Origin: Bacteroidota bacterium
Lineage (GTDB): Bacteria; Bacteroidota; Bacteroidia; B-17B0; Aurantibacillaceae
Assembly: GCA_023433205.1 (NCBI GenBank)
Contig: JAEZDS010000121.1
Location: forward strand, 1-43,560
Direction: 5' to 3'
Length of the DNA stretch: 43,560 bases
Under the pieces are notes generated by a model, which saw only the letters and a program-made list of their open reading frames with translations, did no database searches and had not been told where the DNA came from. How positions within the stretch are numbered: position 1 is the stretch's first letter; the number at the start of each line of letters is the position of its first letter. Below are positions 39,903 to 43,560 of this stretch, in pieces. The position numbers and the translations under genes are program-made.

Positions 39903-41758
39903 TATTTCTTTTTGGGTACAGTTTTAGTGGCGCCAATCAGATCAGCTTCTAACATTCGTTTTTCAATGTGCGGACGACTCGTCATGCCTTTAAGGTATTT
40001 CTCAATCATCAGTGTTACAATGGGAGCGCTCCAGGTGCCGCCGAAACCTGAGTTCTCAACCAAGCAGGCAATAGCGATCTTAGGGTTTTCACGTGGCGCA
40101 AAAGCCAGAAAAACCGCGTGATCTTTTCCATGCGGGTTTTGCGCTGTTCCCGTCTTGCCACAAATTACAATATCCTTTACCCTGGAGTGGTATCCGGTGC
40201 CTGCGTCAAGACATTGCTGCATGCCTTCAACCACATTCTCATAATAAAGAGGTGTTTGTACACCAACATGGTGTTTTAACTTGAACTTTGTGTGCAGCTG
40301 CTTATTGTAGCCAATACCTTTGATGCAGTGCGGCGTATAAAAAAATCCACGGTTTGCAATAGCGGCAACAACATTGGCCATCTGCAATGGCACCAGCGTA
40401 AGCTCGGCCTGACCTATGCCCAGTGATACAATGGTATTACTTCTCCAGCGTCCCTCACCAAAAACCTTGTTGTAATACTTTACCGAGGGTACGTTGCCGG
40501 GTTTGTCGAATGGGAGATCGGTGCCCAGCCTGGTACCAGGGCCAAAGGTCATAACCTCGTTGCGCCAGTGATTGTAACCGTCTACAAAGGAGGGAAATCT
40601 TTTCTGATCAACGATCTCGCGAAACACATAACTGTAATAAGAGTTACATGAATGCGCAACCGAACCTACAAGATTTACAGGCGGATGTGGATGGCATTTT
40701 GGTTTTCCACCCATTGGCGGATATCCTCCGTGACAGGGGAAGTATGTATCTCTGTTAATCAGCCCGTCCTCCTGCGCAATAAGTGCGTCAATCAGTTTAA
40801 AGATCGAGCCAGGGGGGTACATGGCCTGCAGGGCACGGTTAAAAAGAGGCAGGTTCAGACTGTCGTAATACAGTCGCGTAAAATTTCTTGATCTTTCTTT
40901 GCCACCCGCAAGCAGGTTGGGATCGTAGGTGGGCGATGACACGAGGCAGAGAATTTCACCACTTGAAGGTTCTATGGCCACTATGGCGCCCTTCTTATTC
41001 ATCATCAGTTTTTCGCCGTATTCCTGCAGATCAATGTCAATGGTGCAGTAAAGAGGTTTTCCCGGCACGGCCAGGGTATCGTACTTGCCATCCATATACC
41101 TGCCAATGGTTTTGTTATGCACATTGGTTATCACAATCTGCGTGCCCTTTTTTCCCCGCAGCGCTTCCTCGTAGCTCCTCTCAATACCCGTTACACCAAT
41201 ATAATCGCCTTCGTTATAATAAGGATCAAGTTCGGCTTTCTGTTTTGTAACCTCCCCTACATATCCCAGAAGGTGGGCCGCCACCGGTCGGGGATACTTT
41301 CGTACAGTTCTCTTTTGAACGAAAAATCCCTTGTAGCGGTAAAGCTTTTCCTGCAATTCAGCGTAAGTCTTTGCCGACATCTGCTTCTCAAAAATGCTTT
41401 GCTTACGGGGAGAATTGGGTGCCTGCGAGGCTTTTTTTAAGCGTTTAAGGTATTCCTTTTTTGTGATCTGAAGCACTTCGCACAGTGAGGCGGTATCGCA
41501 GCCTTTGGTTTCACGGGGAATGATCATCAGATCATAGCTGGGCTCATTGTAAACGAGCAGCTTTCCATTCCGGTCGAAGATAAAGCCCCTTACGGGGTAC
41601 TCCGTCATAGAGCGCAGGGCGTTGTTGCGGGCATCAGCCTCATACCGGTCGTCAATAAGCTGAATATAGAAAAGACGGCAAATGTACACCACCATAACCA
41701 GCACAAAAAATCCGCCAATGATCAGCTTTCTGCCACTTAACTGCGCGCTCTGGCTCAT
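39902..41758 (-). CDS. mrdA: Penicillin-binding protein 2
   Basis: Class B transpeptidase of the elongasome that cross-links new peptidoglycan along the cell side wall with RodA. The 618 residues start with one membrane helix (about 11-33). The dimerisation (pedestal) domain spans about 50-210. The transpeptidase domain has SIFK (Ser318-Lys321), SCN (370-372) and KTG (535-537), all intact. The start ATG overlaps the mreD stop by 4 bases (ATGA). A drug-binding serine at the SIFK site is expected to be the beta-lactam target. Confidence 0.97.
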   Translation of the reverse strand: MSQSAQLSGRKLIIGGFFVLVMVVYICRLFYIQLIDDRYEADARNNALRSMTEYPVRGFIFDRNGKLLVYNEPSYDLMIIPRETKGCDTASLCEVLQITKKEYLKRLKKASQAPNSPRKQSIFEKQMSAKTYAELQEKLYRYKGFFVQKRTVRKYPRPVAAHLLGYVGEVTKQKAELDPYYNEGDYIGVTGIERSYEEALRGKKGTQIVITNVHNKTIGRYMDGKYDTLAVPGKPLYCTIDIDLQEYGEKLMMNKKGAIVAIEPSSGEILCLVSSPTYDPNLLAGGKERSRNFTRLYYDSLNLPLFNRALQAMYPPGSIFKLIDALIAQEDGLINRDTYFPCHGGYPPMGGKPKCHPHPPVNLVGSVAHSCNSYYSYVFREIVDQKRFPSFVDGYNHWRNEVMTFGPGTRLGTDLPFDKPGNVPSVKYYNKVFGEGRWRSNTIVSLGIGQAELTLVPLQMANVVAAIANRGFFYTPHCIKGIGYNKQLHTKFKLKHHVGVQTPLYYENVVEGMQQCLDAGTGYHSRVKDIVICGKTGTAQNPHGKDHAVFLAFAPRENPKIAIACLVENSGFGGTWSAPIVTLMIEKYLKGMTSRPHIEKRMLEADLIGATKTVPKKK

Positions 41759-42273
41759 GCCCTTTTCTTGGTATTAAAAAACAGAAACTGAATTATGTAG
41801 ATAAAAACAAAAGTACCTGCGCTGCTCAAGATCACCCTGAAGAGCGTATTAAAAAATTCTGAAAAGCGGAAGATCTCAAGATAAAAAAGCACAAAATGAT
41901 GCACCACTATCAGAATTCCGGCGTACCGCAGAAACCACCCCAGTCCCATATCGTCAGCTGTAGCACTTACGCCGGCTTCATAACCATCGCGCGGCGAAAA
42001 GTACTTCAGTACATAATAACGCGTAAATCCCATAAGGGTACATGCACTGGCGTGCAAACCTGAAGAATCGTAGAAAAAATCAACGCATACCCCCATTACA
42101 AATGATGAAAAAAGTACCACCAGCCTGTTGGTTTCAAAAGGAAGCATTAAGATCCACATCACGTATGGCAGCAGAATTACAAAACCGGAGATATTTACAT
42201 TCTGGATCACCAGTACCTGTACCAGCAACAACACAAAAAACCGCAGTATATGTCTTATAATCTCAGTCGTCAA
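41755..42273 (-). CDS. mreD: Rod shape-determining protein MreD
   Basis: A 172-residue inner-membrane protein with about five helices and few conserved residues, as usual for MreD. It acts as a membrane partner in the MreB-MreC-MreD-RodA-PBP2 elongation complex. Recognisable points are LLPYVMWILMLPFETNRL and FVMGVCVDFFYDSSGLHASA, the latter near the DxF..... GLhA pattern of the family. The start is TTG at 42273, giving an 11-base overlap with mreC; no in-frame ATG lies nearby. Position between mreC and mrdA strongly supports the call. Confidence 0.88.
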   Translation of the reverse strand: MTTEIIRHILRFFVLLLVQVLVIQNVNISGFVILLPYVMWILMLPFETNRLVVLFSSFVMGVCVDFFYDSSGLHASACTLMGFTRYYVLKYFSPRDGYEAGVSATADDMGLGWFLRYAGILIVVHHFVLFYLEIFRFSEFFNTLFRVILSSAGTFVFIYIIQFLFFNTKKRA

Positions 42274-43102
42274 TTTGTTGTTGTGTTAAGCGTTCAAGTG
42301 AATCGCGCTCGCCTTTATATTTGTTCGTTATCACATAAACGTGGTTCACTTTCTTAAGATCGGCGCTGAGCTTTATCCTTGCCGTATAAAATGTTTCGTT
42401 ACGTTTTCTTTCAAAACGCACAATGGTGCCAACCATAAGTCCTTCCGGAAAAATGCCCGACAGCTCGCTGGTGATAACGGTGTCGCCGGGTTTCATTTTC
42501 ACATGCTGGGGAATATCACCCATCAGACAATAACGGTAATCAATACCATCCCAGCTCAGTGGTCCGTAGGTATTGTCCTTTTTCAGCTCACAGTTTATCT
42601 TTGAATCTTTATGTAACAGACTCATAACTGTGGCAAAATTCTTCGAAACGTCGGTCACCCTTCCAACTATCCCTTCGGTACTCATTACTGCCATGTCGCG
42701 CTGTACGCCCTGCTCTGAGCCTACATTCAGGGTCATAAAATTCCGTCTTTTATTAACGGAAGCGTTCACCACCTTGGCGCTGATATAACTGTATTGCTGT
42801 TTGTAAACGGTATCGTTGCGTCTGAAACGGTGTTTGGGAATAACGTTATGGCTCGATTTCATAAAATTCCTGAGCAGGGCATTTTCTCTGGCCAGCTTTT
42901 CGTTCTCGAGTTTCAGCGCGAAGTACTCACGGGTATGCGCGGCCTGCTGATAGATGCCGGCAACCACTCCGTTGGCTGAATTCAAGACATGGGAGCCCTG
43001 GTAACCACGGTTATGCACCATCAGCCAGACGCAGATAAGCTGCAGAAACAGAAAAATGAAGATAAAATTATGCCTGGCAACAAATGCAAATAAATTCTTC
43101 AT
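42263..43102 (-). CDS. mreC: Rod shape-determining protein MreC
   Basis: A 279-residue bitopic membrane protein: one N-terminal helix (about 11-28), a short coiled coil (about 58-80), and a beta-rich periplasmic domain. It is the scaffold that contacts PBP2 and activates the elongasome. Family features include NVGSEQGVQRDMAVMSTEGIVGRV and VITSELSGIFPEGLMVGTI. The ATG at 43102 is 72 bases after mreB. Some beta-domain residues at the C-terminus are specific to Bacteroidota. Confidence 0.95.
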   Translation of the reverse strand: MKNLFAFVARHNFIFIFLFLQLICVWLMVHNRGYQGSHVLNSANGVVAGIYQQAAHTREYFALKLENEKLARENALLRNFMKSSHNVIPKHRFRRNDTVYKQQYSYISAKVVNASVNKRRNFMTLNVGSEQGVQRDMAVMSTEGIVGRVTDVSKNFATVMSLLHKDSKINCELKKDNTYGPLSWDGIDYRYCLMGDIPQHVKMKPGDTVITSELSGIFPEGLMVGTIVRFERKRNETFYTARIKLSADLKKVNHVYVITNKYKGERDSLERLTQQQIDD

Positions 43103-43174
43103 GATAGAAATGCTGTCAGGCGATCAGAACCCCTTTCAGCAGCCTTTAGTGAAACTAATCCGGCACTGCCGCTG

Positions 43175-43560
43175 TTATTTAATGAGGAACGGGAACTTGT
43201 GAACATTTTTTAATGCTATGCCGGTTCCCCTTGCAACAGCCCGCAGCGGATCTTCGCATACGTGTACCGGAAGTTTGGTCTTTAATGAGATCCTTTTATC
43301 AAGTCCACGCAACAACGAACCACCACCCGCCATGTAAATTCCCTTGCGGTATATGTCAGCGGCCAGTTCAGGGGGTGTCATCTCAAGGGCGTTCAGGATG
43401 GCCTCCTCTATTTTTGAAATGGATTTGTCGAGACAATGAGCGATCTCAACATAACTTATATATACTTCTTTAGGAATACCGCTCATCAGGTCACGGCCCT
43501 GTACCGCGTAATCAGGCGGGGGATTCTCAATTTCTGTCATGGCGGCGCCCACCTCTATCT
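43175..43560 (-). CDS. mreB: Rod shape-determining protein MreB, C-terminal fragment
   Basis: The last 127 or so residues of the actin homologue MreB; the gene continues past the right edge of the window, so its start and promoter are not visible. The fragment has the MreB-specific motifs VQGRDLMSGIPKEVYIS (about 18 residues in from the visible edge), LEMTPPELAADIYRKGIYMAGGGSLLRG spread over the middle and RAVARGTGIAL near the end. MreB polymerises with ATP under the membrane and guides side-wall growth. mreC follows 72 bases later. No truncation or mutation is seen in the visible part. Confidence 0.97.
   Translation of the reverse strand, partial: IEVGAAMTEIENPPPDYAVQGRDLMSGIPKEVYISYVEIAHCLDKSISKIEEAILNALEMTPPELAADIYRKGIYMAGGGSLLRGLDKRISLKTKLPVHVCEDPLRAVARGTGIALKNVHKFPFLIK

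Overview
The window looks like chromosomal DNA of a member of the Bacteroidota (Bacteroidetes). Evidence: two very large secreted proteins end in the gliding-motility-associated C-terminal domain (type IX secretion, type B sorting); there are DUF1599, BT_3928-type and Bacteroidota-style YbeY proteins; many genes are preceded by the Bacteroidota -7 promoter element TAnnTTTG with no obvious Shine-Dalgarno; and an N-terminal lipoprotein fragment carries a Cys-Lys-Asp-Asp-Glu surface-export-like signal. No phage, IS element, CRISPR array, tRNA or rRNA was found. Genus and species cannot be told from the sequence alone.

Region 1 (1-9.8 kb): partial surface lipoprotein, sucC (succinyl-CoA synthetase beta), a 906-residue T9SS cargo with its own promoter and terminator, then fabG, a membrane von Willebrand A protein coupled to a small chagasin-like lipoprotein, a three-His-box fatty acid desaturase and a convergent TPR protein. 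Region 2 (9.8-21 kb): housekeeping genes. A BT_3928/DoxX protein and DUF1599 diverge from folP with start codons one base apart; folP is followed by a DUF4159 protein, a TonB-domain protein and a thioredoxin-like protein. Then come serS/lipoprotein/ybeY, rplU-rpmA (L21 with a long histone-H1-like tail), an EamA transporter diverging from asd, and a 3-hydroxyanthranilate dioxygenase.

Region 3 (20.9-25.9 kb): a striking non-coding repeat field built of about 7-bp GTACGAA-like words arranged in a 219-bp higher-order period, followed by a small secreted protein overlapping a 1274-residue modular T9SS adhesin with four alternating A-B module pairs.

Region 4 (25.9-43.6 kb) is one long minus-strand run devoted to the cell envelope: mreB (partial), mreC, mreD, mrdA (PBP2), rodA, a class A penicillin-binding protein, two tandem paralogous GT-C-type membrane glycosyltransferases, then scoA, a DUF2079 protein, another GT-C protein, an MBOAT acyltransferase with an SGNH-like partner, and scoB. 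The two subunits of one CoA transferase are therefore separated by a 5.6-kb block that looks like an envelope glycan transfer and O-acylation module. This split operon, with the tandem glycosyltransferases next to the elongasome, is the best candidate for an undescribed system here; its substrate cannot be read from the sequence.
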